Of a stretch of DNA of 64,000 nucleotides, positions 1 through 7,454 are shown piece after piece. The DNA is taken from contig JAQISU010000094.1 in NCBI GenBank assembly GCA_029339505.1, positions 5,807,001 to 5,871,000 of the forward strand, given 5' to 3'. The position numbers and the translations under genes were made by a program. Each line of letters begins with the position of its first letter. The first letter of the stretch is position 1. The notes under the pieces are model-generated. The model was not told where the DNA came from and made no database searches. It worked only from the letters and a program-made list of their open reading frames with translations. The DNA comes from Unio delphinus. Its lineage: Eukaryota; Mollusca; Bivalvia; Unionida; Unionidae.

Positions 1-166
1 TAGTAACTCTGATACTTTCCACATCATTGATAACGCTGTTAAAACGCTTCCGTGATCGTGTTAAAAATCATCCGACATGTCTGACATGTAACAAAAAGTG
101 TTTTCGTCTGTTAGGTTGGATTGAAAAATTGTTTTGCAATTGAAAAATTGTTTGCGATTTCAAATA
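1..166 (+). other. Left-edge region with possible tail of an upstream gene
   Basis: A frame open from base 3 ends at a TGA at 141-143. Its last residues include a CLTCNKKC cluster that could be a zinc-binding tail of an upstream gene cut by the window, but 47 codons are too few to judge. The 3' end of this frame overlaps the conserved upstream motif of the next gene, which argues that the region may simply be promoter. No family recognised. Confidence 0.25.
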
Positions 167-169
167 ATG
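137..169 (+). promoter_or_regulatory. Conserved gene-start motif, copy 1
   Basis: The 33 bases ending in the ATG of the first gene read CAATTGAAAAATTGTTTG followed by CGATTTCAAATAATG. Nearly the same block sits directly before the start of the second gene at 1215-1247. A shared block ending exactly at two start codons suggests an element-specific promoter or leader. Function is inferred only from position and repetition. Confidence 0.5.
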
Positions 170-1195
170 GTCAATGAAGCATTAACAACCCGATTGGCTC
201 GTGAACGACTGGATGCAATCAGGAGATTTGTACCAATTCGTGACTCTGTACGGAATAAACTACAACAACGACAGAGTCTTCAGACTGATTTTGCTATGGG
301 ATCCGAAGAATTGTTTAAACCAGTAACCACAGCAACGAAAGGGATAGAGCGTGCTATACTGGGAGATGTTCCCGAGACGGGAAAATCTGTTATTGGTGAA
401 CTTGAAAAAATAGCAGCGAAAACTGAACAAACTGAACAAACAAAACAAATGGAATCAAAAGAAATAGTAGATGATTTACGCGTGATATTTAACGAGGCGG
501 GTTTAGCAGCAATCATTGAGACTAAACTAGCAAAAATTCCTGCGCTTGTTGTTACGACTTATGAAAACAGGAAAAATTTGTTGAAACCAGAACATCATAA
601 CTTTGTTAGAGATATAACTCACTGGGCTGATATATTCTACAAAATCAAAACTGAAAAAACAGGTAGAATTAAGAAGAAGGGTAACGCATCATACATTGGA
701 TATATCAATGAGGTGGGCGAAGTGTATAATCAATACGAAGAGTTTAAACAACAACAAAAACCGCAAAAATTGCGAGGAAAGCGACAGCAACCTGCAAAGA
801 AAGTAGTCTACTCTCCTAAAAAACAACAACTACCACCTGATGATAATCTTCTTGATTATTTATTACAAGAAGCCGATTTAGAAAAACAGGATGAAGCAAC
901 TGGTTATAGCGGAAGTGGATTGCAAGATTCCAGTGGAAACTCTTCGAGGGAAAATCCAAGGATTGGAAACTCAAAGAGTGGAAATCTAAAGATTTCATGT
1001 CCTGGTAGTGTTATCAATGATATATCACGATTAGAAGTTCTTGTAGGAGGTTTCCAAGCTGGAAATAACTCACCGGAAATAATTAATGAAGCAGCTGATA
1101 TCTGTAGACGGTTATTTGCCGGCGGTATCATGGATATCAAAACATATCGAGATTTCATTGACGAGTTAGCGGAAAGTGGGTATCACAGTGATTAA
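167..1195 (+). CDS. Maverick-type helical structural protein, function unknown
   Basis: The frame gives 342 residues from the ATG at 167. This start is chosen over the TTG at 134 because a motif shared with the next gene ends exactly at this ATG. The protein is largely helical and charged, with a Lys/Gln-rich basic stretch around residues 195-225 and a Ser/Gly/Asn-rich linker around 255-285. The C-terminal 50 residues (LVGGFQAGNNSPEI... to the end) look like a compact conserved module; I recall comparable AGNNS-type tails in metazoan Maverick proteins, but cannot verify that here. An LVGG-F tetrad at 292-296 fits the adenain cleavage consensus. First in the capsid cluster, it is likely a minor virion or scaffold protein. 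Role not established. Confidence 0.7.
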   Translation: MVNEALTTRLARERLDAIRRFVPIRDSVRNKLQQRQSLQTDFAMGSEELFKPVTTATKGIERAILGDVPETGKSVIGELEKIAAKTEQTEQTKQMESKEIVDDLRVIFNEAGLAAIIETKLAKIPALVVTTYENRKNLLKPEHHNFVRDITHWADIFYKIKTEKTGRIKKKGNASYIGYINEVGEVYNQYEEFKQQQKPQKLRGKRQQPAKKVVYSPKKQQLPPDDNLLDYLLQEADLEKQDEATGYSGSGLQDSSGNSSRENPRIGNSKSGNLKISCPGSVINDISRLEVLVGGFQAGNNSPEIINEAADICRRLFAGGIMDIKTYRDFIDELAESGYHSD

Positions 1196-1198
1196 ATA

Positions 1199-1247
1199 AA
1201 AACGCTAGCGTTTCCAATTGAAAAATGGTTTCTGATTTCAAATAATG
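1199..1247 (+). promoter_or_regulatory. Conserved gene-start motif, copy 2
   Basis: AAACGCTAGCG is followed by CAATTGAAAAATGGTTTC and TGATTTCAAATAATG, ending at the ATG of the second gene. It matches 137-169 at most positions. The AACGCTAG part recurs before the gene at 5426. Likely a late-gene promoter; untested. Confidence 0.5.
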
Positions 1248-1694
1248 ATCATACACTACAATCATGATAAACCAACCCCCGTCTACGTAGTTAATTCACG
1301 GTTTCCAGTTTATAGAGCATACTACGGAGATGGTTTAGGCAATACCATTGCAGGGTTATTTGCGAGAATGGCTCCAAAAGTGATGCCGTTGGCTAAACAA
1401 CTAGGAATGAAAGCAATTGAAGTTATTCGTGATAAGGGTATTAGTGCTGTTGGAGATTTTGCTGGAAAAGCGTTTTCAACTGCGAAGAATAAATTAACAT
1501 CATTAGTGAAATCACGAAAAAAGAAACCGTTACCGTCTACAGCGGAAATGCCTGCAAGTGTTAGTAGAATTATAAATAACGCAGTAGACGAAAAATTAGC
1601 GTCGATGGCTTTAACTCCCTTGATAAATCAAGGGGACCAAAGCAATATTGCAAATATGATAGCAGGAAGCGGCTTTAAAAAACTACGTCGATGA
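1245..1694 (+). CDS. Glycine-rich/basic minor virion protein, pVI/pX-like candidate
   Basis: 149 residues from the ATG at 1245, next to the conserved gene-start motif. Residues 26-60 run YYGDGLGNTIAGLF and then an amphipathic helix, a pattern I associate with small Maverick and adintovirus virion proteins. Residues 88-96 are a basic KSRKKKPLP patch, and the C-terminus is basic (KKLRR). IAGS-G at 139-143 fits the second adenain cleavage consensus, which would release a short basic tail, as happens to adenovirus minor core and cement proteins. It lies immediately before the major capsid gene. Role as a membrane-active or DNA-binding virion protein is inferred from composition and neighbours, not from homology I can prove. 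Confidence 0.6.
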   Translation: MIIHYNHDKPTPVYVVNSRFPVYRAYYGDGLGNTIAGLFARMAPKVMPLAKQLGMKAIEVIRDKGISAVGDFAGKAFSTAKNKLTSLVKSRKKKPLPSTAEMPASVSRIINNAVDEKLASMALTPLINQGDQSNIANMIAGSGFKKLRR

Positions 1695-1756
1695 AAATCG
1701 TTTACGATGAAAATCCTACGGATTTTTACGATTTAGACTCTGATAAATAGAATAAA

Positions 1757-3169
1757 ATGTTCAAAAAATCACATGATCCGGCGTTTGATATAGACGCTCC
1801 AGTTGGCAAGGATGATTCTGTACGCGATTATCAATATTACGCTTATCATGCAATAGACGCAAATAGTCGATCGCGAATTGAACTTCAAGTCCATGATACC
1901 AGTAAATACTTTTTGCCCTGTGAAGCATTTATTGAAGTAGAAGGAGAACTTGTAACAGCTGCTGATACTACTGCTGTACCAGCACCGTATCCAGATGGTA
2001 CTCAAGTCGGTTTTGTCAATAATGGTATTATGGCGTTATTTGAGAGTGCTAGATATCTCATTGATGGAAAAGAAATTGAGTCGATAGATCGCGATGTTGA
2101 TGTAGCTACAACAATAATCGGGTTAGCGAGATATTCCGATGATTATACAAGATCAGCAGGACCCTCTATGATGTTTGCAAAGGATGTTAAAAATACCGCT
2201 GGAGGAAATCAATTTATTATAAGACGACCACAGAATAATGCTGGTGCTGCTAATGTTGATGTCGAGAATATGATTATAAACAACGATCCTAACTTCAATC
2301 TAGGAGCTGCAACACGTATTTCAATGTTGCAAGGAGCGCGTAAATCATTTTCATGCGCGATTCCACTGCATCACATATTTGGATTCTGTAGAAACGTCCG
2401 AAAAGTTATTTATGGGGCGAAGCATACAGTATCGCTTGTACGAAAGAGTGATGATAATGACGCAATCTGGAGGATTCCAGCAGATGCTGCAAATCCCAAT
2501 GCTGATGCCGGTAAAGTCAATTTAACAAAAATATCATTGTGGATGTCAGTGTTGACTCCAGCAATCACCGCAGAAGAACGATTACTATCATTTATGGACC
2601 AAGGAGGAAAGTCGTTGTTGAGTTGGCTAACCGTGAGTACAGATGTGAAGCAATCAAATCTGAACGGGTTATTCACGTGGAATCTAGCATCAAAACAAGG
2701 TGTTGCTGCGCCACGTCATATATTTATTGCGTTACAGGATAACACACGAGTTGGCAATCAACTCTCCAGCCATATGATATTTGATCAGTTAGGTGTGAAA
2801 GACGTCTCACTGAGAATAAACGGCCAACAGGAACCATCCGAGGATATACAACTTAATTACACCGAAAATCATATTGCACGCGTGTATCATCGTCTGTTGT
2901 CATTTATGGCACGCGATCAAAATGTGGATACTGGTTTGCAAATATCACAATTTGATTTTAAAAATCTGTATCCGATCTATTACTTCTCACTGGAACATCT
3001 CGATTTAACAAGACAGTCCGTCGTTGATATACACTTTAGAGCTAATGTGACTCGTGGTGCTATTGCTAATTATAGAGCGGTTGCTGTCATTCTCAGTGAT
3101 AAATCAATGCTACTTGAAGGTGTTGGTGGAAGAATGAGAGTGGTAGATGCCCCAGTAGAAAACATGTAA
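1757..3169 (+). CDS. Major capsid protein, double jelly-roll (hexon-like)
   Basis: 470 residues, within the usual range for Maverick/Polinton major capsid proteins. The N-terminal part has the family pattern: an acidic leader, a YQYYAYHAID segment, then alternating strands IELQVHDTSKYFLP leading to IEVEGEL. The C-terminus (VDIHFRANVTRG, YRAVAVILSDK) matches the last strands of the second jelly roll, where these proteins end in an alternating I/V pattern before a short tail. Trimers of such proteins build the icosahedral shell. It has no cysteine-rich or enzymatic motif. The gene starts with an ATG 62 bases after the previous stop and is followed 40 bases later by a pVI/pX-like gene. Identification rests on residue patterns and on the protease and penton neighbours; a structure prediction would settle it. 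Confidence 0.85.
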   Translation: MFKKSHDPAFDIDAPVGKDDSVRDYQYYAYHAIDANSRSRIELQVHDTSKYFLPCEAFIEVEGELVTAADTTAVPAPYPDGTQVGFVNNGIMALFESARYLIDGKEIESIDRDVDVATTIIGLARYSDDYTRSAGPSMMFAKDVKNTAGGNQFIIRRPQNNAGAANVDVENMIINNDPNFNLGAATRISMLQGARKSFSCAIPLHHIFGFCRNVRKVIYGAKHTVSLVRKSDDNDAIWRIPADAANPNADAGKVNLTKISLWMSVLTPAITAEERLLSFMDQGGKSLLSWLTVSTDVKQSNLNGLFTWNLASKQGVAAPRHIFIALQDNTRVGNQLSSHMIFDQLGVKDVSLRINGQQEPSEDIQLNYTENHIARVYHRLLSFMARDQNVDTGLQISQFDFKNLYPIYYFSLEHLDLTRQSVVDIHFRANVTRGAIANYRAVAVILSDKSMLLEGVGGRMRVVDAPVENM

Positions 3170-3209
3170 TTGAAATTGTAAACGATTTAGAATCAATCTA
3201 TTATGTATA

Positions 3210-3704
3210 ATGTCATATAGTGTTATTAGTGTTACGTTAACTCCCGGTCAATTAAAAAAATTGCAATCAGAATCGGCTAAGCGATGTGGAACCACAATCA
3301 CGTTGAAACCTAATCAAATGACTGGTGGTGCAAATAAACTATCGCTGACAACTCGTCAGGTGAAACATTTCAATGATGCACTTGCAGCCAAAAAAGGTGT
3401 TCAGATTACTCTTTCTGCGGCTGCTATCAAAAATATGATTAAAACAGGCGGTATATTTCCGTTGTTAGCTGCGATTCCAGCATTGATTGCAGCAGCAGCC
3501 CCAGCGGTGGCTAAAGCGGCAGCGTTAGGAGCCGTTGGTACTGCAGCAGGAATGGCACTAAAGAAGGCAACTGGGAAAGGATATAAAAAAAAGGGACGAT
3601 CCGTTCACGGATTGGGTCTAAGACTACCAGGAACCCCGTATTCGTGGTACAGCGGGAGATCCGTTCACGGATCAGGCCTGAGACTACCAGGAACGATTTA
3701 TTAA
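3210..3704 (+). CDS. Hydrophobic/basic virion protein, pVI/pX-like
   Basis: 164 residues. The first 75 residues contain two LTPGQLKKLQ / LTTRQVKHFNDA-type helices with a strand-like LTL pattern between them. Residues 82-117 are almost wholly Ala/Leu/Ile/Pro/Val, followed by the basic block KKATGKGYKKKGR. The tail repeats SVHGxGLRLPGT twice. Maverick and adintovirus clusters regularly carry such membrane-active or core peptides near the protease. MTGG-A at 37-41 fits the adenain consensus (M/I/L)xGG-x, so the neighbouring protease may remove the N-terminus. It lies between the major capsid and protease genes, with 20 bases to the protease start. Exact equivalence to adenovirus VI or X is uncertain. 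Confidence 0.65.
   Translation: MSYSVISVTLTPGQLKKLQSESAKRCGTTITLKPNQMTGGANKLSLTTRQVKHFNDALAAKKGVQITLSAAAIKNMIKTGGIFPLLAAIPALIAAAAPAVAKAAALGAVGTAAGMALKKATGKGYKKKGRSVHGLGLRLPGTPYSWYSGRSVHGSGLRLPGTIY
3598..3704 (+). repeat. 60-bp in-frame tandem duplication in the pVI/pX-like gene
   Basis: GATCCGTTCACGGAT begins at 3598 and again at 3658, and each copy continues into AGACTACCAGGAAC. The period is 60 bases, so the frame is kept and the C-terminal peptide SVHGxGLRLPGT is doubled. Several base differences show the duplication is not brand new. Confidence 0.85.
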
Positions 3705-3724
3705 TTCAGGAATCGAAGATTCCC

Positions 3725-4165
3725 ATGTCCAATTTTGATTTAATGGATGCGGCTAAAAAACTCGCGATTAAAAACTTCAGAGGTGTCTTTATGAAAGATC
3801 AATTACCACATCAACCAAACAGCGTTGAAACAGGTATTATTAATCTCGATAACAGCACCGGACCTGGTACTCACTGGGTTGCATACGCTATTGATCCACG
3901 TGGGATTGTTTATTTCGATTCATATGGATTAGCCCCACCAAAAGAGTTTATGCGGTATATAAAAACCCTTCCAATGAAGACTTGGTATTCTACGCTACCA
4001 ACACAAACGATGATTGACCCACCAATATGTGGCAGCGAAGTATTAAATGTCCTTGACGCTATTTCTAACTCCTTGAGTAACCCAAGCGGAAAACCACCAC
4101 ATGTTGTCGTTAATGAATACACTAGCAATCGCTGGCAACGACGAAGTCGTCAAAAACGATTTTAG
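3725..4165 (+). CDS. Adenain-type cysteine protease (virion maturation)
   Basis: 146 residues from the ATG at 3725. This start is preferred over an upstream one at 3644 because that would overlap the previous gene and the family begins with MSNFD-type sequence. Motifs in order: KNFRGVFMKDQLP (17-28), GIINLD (37-42), GTHWVAY with catalytic His50, VYFDSYG with acidic Asp65, and PICG with nucleophile Cys102. The order His-Asp-Cys matches adenovirus protease and Maverick proteases. The residue expected to form the oxyanion hole is Gln94, one position further from the Cys than the spacing in adenain. The usual CGxxC second cysteine is absent. The basic C-terminus (RRSRQKR) could bind DNA, a known adenain cofactor. 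It probably processes the neighbouring virion proteins. Confidence 0.88.
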   Translation: MSNFDLMDAAKKLAIKNFRGVFMKDQLPHQPNSVETGIINLDNSTGPGTHWVAYAIDPRGIVYFDSYGLAPPKEFMRYIKTLPMKTWYSTLPTQTMIDPPICGSEVLNVLDAISNSLSNPSGKPPHVVVNEYTSNRWQRRSRQKRF

Positions 4166-4189
4166 AGAGAGAAAGAGTTTTACAATAAC

Positions 4190-5374
4190 ATGATTGATAT
4201 TTGGGGGAGATCTTTGAAACCCAAACCCGATGGCACTGCAACCCCTGATTCTATCAAGGATATAACAAAAAAAATTAAAGATGAAATAGCTGAGACGTTA
4301 AATTTAACAAGTGTTGACCCGAACGAAATAGTTGTATTTCAGGACAAACAGGGTAAATTGAAATCCAGTGATGTGTCATTGAATGACATTTTGATACGGC
4401 AGCGCGACGCCGCTGAAAACTCTATTGCGCTGTATTCCAACGACGGACTACTTAAACCAGGCGCACTTGTGTCTACGATCACAGACGCGATTGCCACCCA
4501 CAACAAGATGATTACCGACAACGACAACAGGATTACCACCCAAGACAACAAGATTACCACCCACGGCCGTGAGCTGGATGATCATATACGAGGTTATAAT
4601 TCTTTTCGCAAAAATGTTATACATAAATTCTTTGGAACCCCTCTTGTGGTTGGCATGACTCTCACTGAAATTAAAGACTTGTTGAATTCATTCTTCGCTA
4701 ACAAGGAAGCTGGAAGGATGATGACTGCTTCAGAATTCAAGGCAAATTATCTCGAGATTTCTAAACTAATAGAAGATCAAAAACCCACTAACGACATTGT
4801 TGGTAGATTCTTTGGAAACCCGCTTGTGACAGGAATGACTCTCGCGGAAATTAAAAGCGCGTTTGACGAACAAAAACGCATCAGCGAAATGGCTAAAAAT
4901 TTCTTTGAGGGCTCTAAAAGTTATAATATCACGACGACATATTCTCAACTCAACGGGCATTATCTCATGCAAAAAGGTTTGGAATTTAACCACCTTTTGA
5001 TTTCATTTTTTAGTCGCCGCGATAAAACGATGATGAAATATACCGAAATCAATAAAACCTATCTCGACGTTTACGACGATATTCTTAAACTAAAAGAAAA
5101 ATCTGAAAGGGTAAAGCATGGGACCTTTGATTGGATAAAAGACTCTAATGCTAAATTGAAAGTCAATATCGGGGAGTGGCCCCATGGTATCTACAGGATG
5201 ACGTTAATCTCTGACAAGCAATTTGATATCATCGTAAGCGGTAAAACCTATTTTGGTGGCACCGCAACAGTAATTATCCGGGGTGAAGAAGAATTTAAGA
5301 TTGTCGCGGTTGATAGTACGATTAGATCAAAAATATCCTGGTGCTTAGAATTCATATGCGAAGTAAATAACTAA
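4190..5374 (+). CDS. Fiber-like protein with internal repeats, candidate attachment protein
   Basis: 394 residues and no enzyme motif. The N-terminal 100 residues are a charged, helical anchor-like region. Residues 103-132 contain short near-repeats, MITDNDNR / ITTQDNK / ITTHGREL, spaced seven residues apart like a trimeric coiled coil. A unit FFGxPLVxGMTLxEIK occurs at 147-162 and 207-222, with weaker echoes near 238 and 273. Residues 320-394 form a beta-rich C-terminal domain (KVNIGEWPHGIYRMTL, FDIIVSGKTYFGG, ATVIIRGEEEFKIV). Coiled-coil shaft, repeats and C-terminal beta domain are the layout of viral fibers, and the gene lies between protease and penton genes. Attachment role is inference; other surface or scaffolding roles are possible. 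Confidence 0.55.
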   Translation: MIDIWGRSLKPKPDGTATPDSIKDITKKIKDEIAETLNLTSVDPNEIVVFQDKQGKLKSSDVSLNDILIRQRDAAENSIALYSNDGLLKPGALVSTITDAIATHNKMITDNDNRITTQDNKITTHGRELDDHIRGYNSFRKNVIHKFFGTPLVVGMTLTEIKDLLNSFFANKEAGRMMTASEFKANYLEISKLIEDQKPTNDIVGRFFGNPLVTGMTLAEIKSAFDEQKRISEMAKNFFEGSKSYNITTTYSQLNGHYLMQKGLEFNHLLISFFSRRDKTMMKYTEINKTYLDVYDDILKLKEKSERVKHGTFDWIKDSNAKLKVNIGEWPHGIYRMTLISDKQFDIIVSGKTYFGGTATVIIRGEEEFKIVAVDSTIRSKISWCLEFICEVNN

Positions 5375-5428
5375 ATTGAAAGGATTTCACAATTGAAAAC
5401 GCTAGTATTTTTAAAATAAACAACAATG
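5373..5428 (+). promoter_or_regulatory. Conserved gene-start motif, divergent copy
   Basis: The gap before the membrane-protein gene holds AAATTGAAAGGATTTCAC, then CAATTGAAAACGCTAGTA. It shares CAATTGAAAA with the blocks at 137 and 1215 and AACGCTAG with the block at 1199. A weaker relative, TAATTGAAATTGTAAACG, precedes the gene at 3210. Probably a common promoter element of the cluster. Confidence 0.4.
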
Positions 5429-5968
5429 ACTTTGTCATCGACGCAATGTCGCTATGATCAGGTCAGAGAATTTCAGAATAGACTCAAAACCCTCACTGAG
5501 GAGTATCAAATAAAAATAAAAAAATACCGACGAAGAATCACCGCAATTGATGTTATTATGTACCCGGTGTCAAGCGTTCTCGCTGGCGCCGGAATAATAC
5601 TTGCATCTGTTACAATGATTGCCCCGGTCGTAGTTCCAATTTGCATTTCTGCGGTGGCTACAATCGGGGGTATATTAACCGGGATAGCAAAAAAGATATC
5701 ATCATGCAGCCAGAGTAAACTGCAGAATTACTTACTTCAATTTCATATTGCATCAACCGCATATTCGCAATTATCATTGATGATATCGTCGTCACTCGAT
5801 AATACGGTTATATCAGATAGTGAATTCTCAGCGATGGTCAGTATTTTTGATTCCGCGATATCGAAATTAGAGCGACAACATGAGTATAATGACAACACCG
5901 ATGGAATCAGAAAACACGAACCCAAAAAACAAAATGATCTCAATAATATCAACATTACCAGATTGTGA
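5426..5968 (+). CDS. Small membrane protein with two adjacent membrane segments
   Basis: 180 residues. The N-terminal 40 residues are a basic amphipathic helix (VREFQNRLKTL, KIKKYRRR). Two hydrophobic segments at about 42-62 and 65-87 are joined by a very short turn (MIAP), giving a helical hairpin. The rest is a helical tail ending in Asp/Asn-rich sequence. This layout resembles hairpin membrane proteins found in other Maverick clusters; I cannot name a family. The last 30 codons overlap, in another frame, a copy of the penton N-terminus starting with the ATG at 5880. It could sit in an internal virion membrane or act in entry or exit; neither is shown. Confidence 0.6.
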   Translation: MTLSSTQCRYDQVREFQNRLKTLTEEYQIKIKKYRRRITAIDVIMYPVSSVLAGAGIILASVTMIAPVVVPICISAVATIGGILTGIAKKISSCSQSKLQNYLLQFHIASTAYSQLSLMISSSLDNTVISDSEFSAMVSIFDSAISKLERQHEYNDNTDGIRKHEPKKQNDLNNINITRL

Positions 5969-6137
5969 ATTCTCAGTGATGGTCAGTATTTATGATTCCT
6001 CGATACCAAAATTAGAAATAAATCATGAGTATAATGACGACACAGATGGAATTACTTCAACGAGTAGTGGAGAACACGAACCCAGTACAAACGAGTATGA
6101 TATCAATAACATCTACGAAACCCGAGTTTAGTGTGAA
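5821..6137 (+). repeat. Tandem duplication with 145-bp period at the membrane-protein/penton junction
   Basis: TGAATTCTCAG begins at 5821 and again at 5966; ATGAGTATAATGAC begins at 5880 and again at 6025. Both pairs are 145 bases apart. A third, short beginning (GTGAATTT) at about 6132 marks the end of copy 2, which carries about 20 extra bases. The unit covers the end of the membrane-protein frame and the start of the penton frame. Since 145 is not a multiple of three, the copies exchange reading frames. Confidence 0.85.
5880..6131 (+). other. Chimeric ORF created by the tandem duplication
   Basis: 83 codons. The first 30 or so residues (MSIMTTPMESENTNP...) match the penton N-terminus, and the remainder (CEFSVMVSIYDSS, KLEINHEYNDDTDG) matches the tail of the membrane protein. 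It thus begins as one gene and ends as the other, because the repeat period shifts frame by one. It overlaps both real genes. It may be translated, but it is more simply a by-product of the duplication. Confidence 0.5.
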
Positions 6138-7371
6138 TTTCCCCTCTCCGGTTCCTGTGAGCGAAATCGCGCTAGCAAAACTACGAATGTATCACAGTTG
6201 GCCTAATATCAGATCGGTAGCATTTGGTAGTCAACAACCCAATAATTCACTGGTGTTCTCGTATAAGAATAAAGACGATGGTACCCCAGACTGGAATGTT
6301 GTTTCGATACCAACAGGGTCATACCAAATAGAACAAATCAATAATGAATTCGCGCGTAGAATAAAATCGATTACTGGAACAGAATCGAAAATCGCTATAA
6401 CAGTTCATGAGCCGACGCTATCATCCGCAATTGAAATAAACTCAGAAGAATATGTCGTAGATATATATCAAAGCTCAATAAGAACCGTACTAGGATGGCC
6501 TGAATTACCACCGGAAAAATCCACCACCGACTTAACCACGGATGTACAATCATATCATGAAATCAATCCCAGTTATCGAGATAATTTATCTGATATAAGA
6601 AAAGGAAGAATCGCCGATAGATTTATATTCACCAACAAAGACACATTGCAATGGGATTTTATCATTAAAAGAACAACCGACTCATCTGTTACTATTTCAT
6701 TTACGCTAACTGACGTCCGTGGTTATTTTAATGAGATTAAACAATTATATGACACACAACTAGAACAACTACGGAAAACAAGATCGCAAACACACGTTGA
6801 AATAATAAATCAGCTTATATCGGACATGAAATATATCTATGAACTAATTATTCAAACAATAATTAATGACAACAGCGACAACAAACAACGATTCTTAACC
6901 GATTACAATATCACAGAGAACAATCTGCGTAATTTCAGGTTTCCGAAATACAACGCTGATGAATTAGTAAGAATTGTTAAAACCGATATCATCAAAGCGC
7001 TACAAAAATCAGATTCAACTGTCCTCCTCAAACATAATAATGATCCAGATGGTGGTGGTAGGCATATCGCTCCGTTCAATGTGAATATATCCTCAGTGAT
7101 TGCGCTCAATTTAGTGTGTGATGTTATCGAAGGAAGCTATCAGATTAATCTCGAACGATCAAATCAAGCTCAGCAAGGATATATTCTTTATTCATTTGCA
7201 CCAACAGCTCCTCCAGGATTTTTAATAATTGAAAACCCAATTAATCCTGTCTATATGCGATGTCATAATAATTCATTAACCAGAATTAATTTCAAACTCA
7301 CCGACCAGTCAAATAATCTGATTGATTTACAAGAAGAGGTGTTAGCAATTAGTCTGTTTGTGAAATCATAA
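6025..7371 (+). CDS. Penton-like minor capsid protein (vertex, single jelly roll)
   Basis: 448 residues from the ATG at 6025; this start is supported because the same start sequence is duplicated at 5880. The N-terminal region has the minor-capsid pattern: SEIALAKLRMYHSWPNI at 46-62, a strand pair with SLVFSY, then SIPTGSYQIEQINNEF at 94-109. A long helical insert lies at about 235-310. The C-terminal quarter carries the most typical block: CDVIEGSYQI, GYILYSFAPTAPPGFL, and FKLTDQSNNLIDLQEEV. Maverick and adintovirus penton proteins end this way, with a DQ turn and an acidic pair before the last strand. It should form the pentameric vertices that fit with the double-jelly-roll hexon. It is the last gene of the cluster, with no gene between it and the element end. 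Confidence 0.8.
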   Translation: MSIMTTQMELLQRVVENTNPVQTSMISITSTKPEFSVNFPSPVPVSEIALAKLRMYHSWPNIRSVAFGSQQPNNSLVFSYKNKDDGTPDWNVVSIPTGSYQIEQINNEFARRIKSITGTESKIAITVHEPTLSSAIEINSEEYVVDIYQSSIRTVLGWPELPPEKSTTDLTTDVQSYHEINPSYRDNLSDIRKGRIADRFIFTNKDTLQWDFIIKRTTDSSVTISFTLTDVRGYFNEIKQLYDTQLEQLRKTRSQTHVEIINQLISDMKYIYELIIQTIINDNSDNKQRFLTDYNITENNLRNFRFPKYNADELVRIVKTDIIKALQKSDSTVLLKHNNDPDGGGRHIAPFNVNISSVIALNLVCDVIEGSYQINLERSNQAQQGYILYSFAPTAPPGFLIIENPINPVYMRCHNNSLTRINFKLTDQSNNLIDLQEEVLAISLFVKS

Positions 7372-7454
7372 ATGATTTTCGTCCTAAAGACTTTCATCAT
7401 AAAGACTGGATCAAATCATTTTATTATTTTTATTAACCCAGTGATGAAATCACT
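7372..7454 (+). other. Spacer between penton gene and terminal inverted repeat
   Basis: Short non-coding spacer. It contains a TTTTATTATTTTTATT run and two similar GACTTTCATCATAAAGACT segments. No gene or clear terminator signal could be assigned. Confidence 0.4.

Noticed and set aside
134..166. TTG start 11 codons upstream for the first Maverick gene
   Set aside because: The ATG at 167 ends a motif that also ends exactly at the ATG at 1245, so the ATG is the better start.
3644..3724. Longer N-terminus of the protease
   Set aside because: It would overlap the previous gene and encodes the repeat peptide region in another frame; the family begins near the MSNFD methionine.
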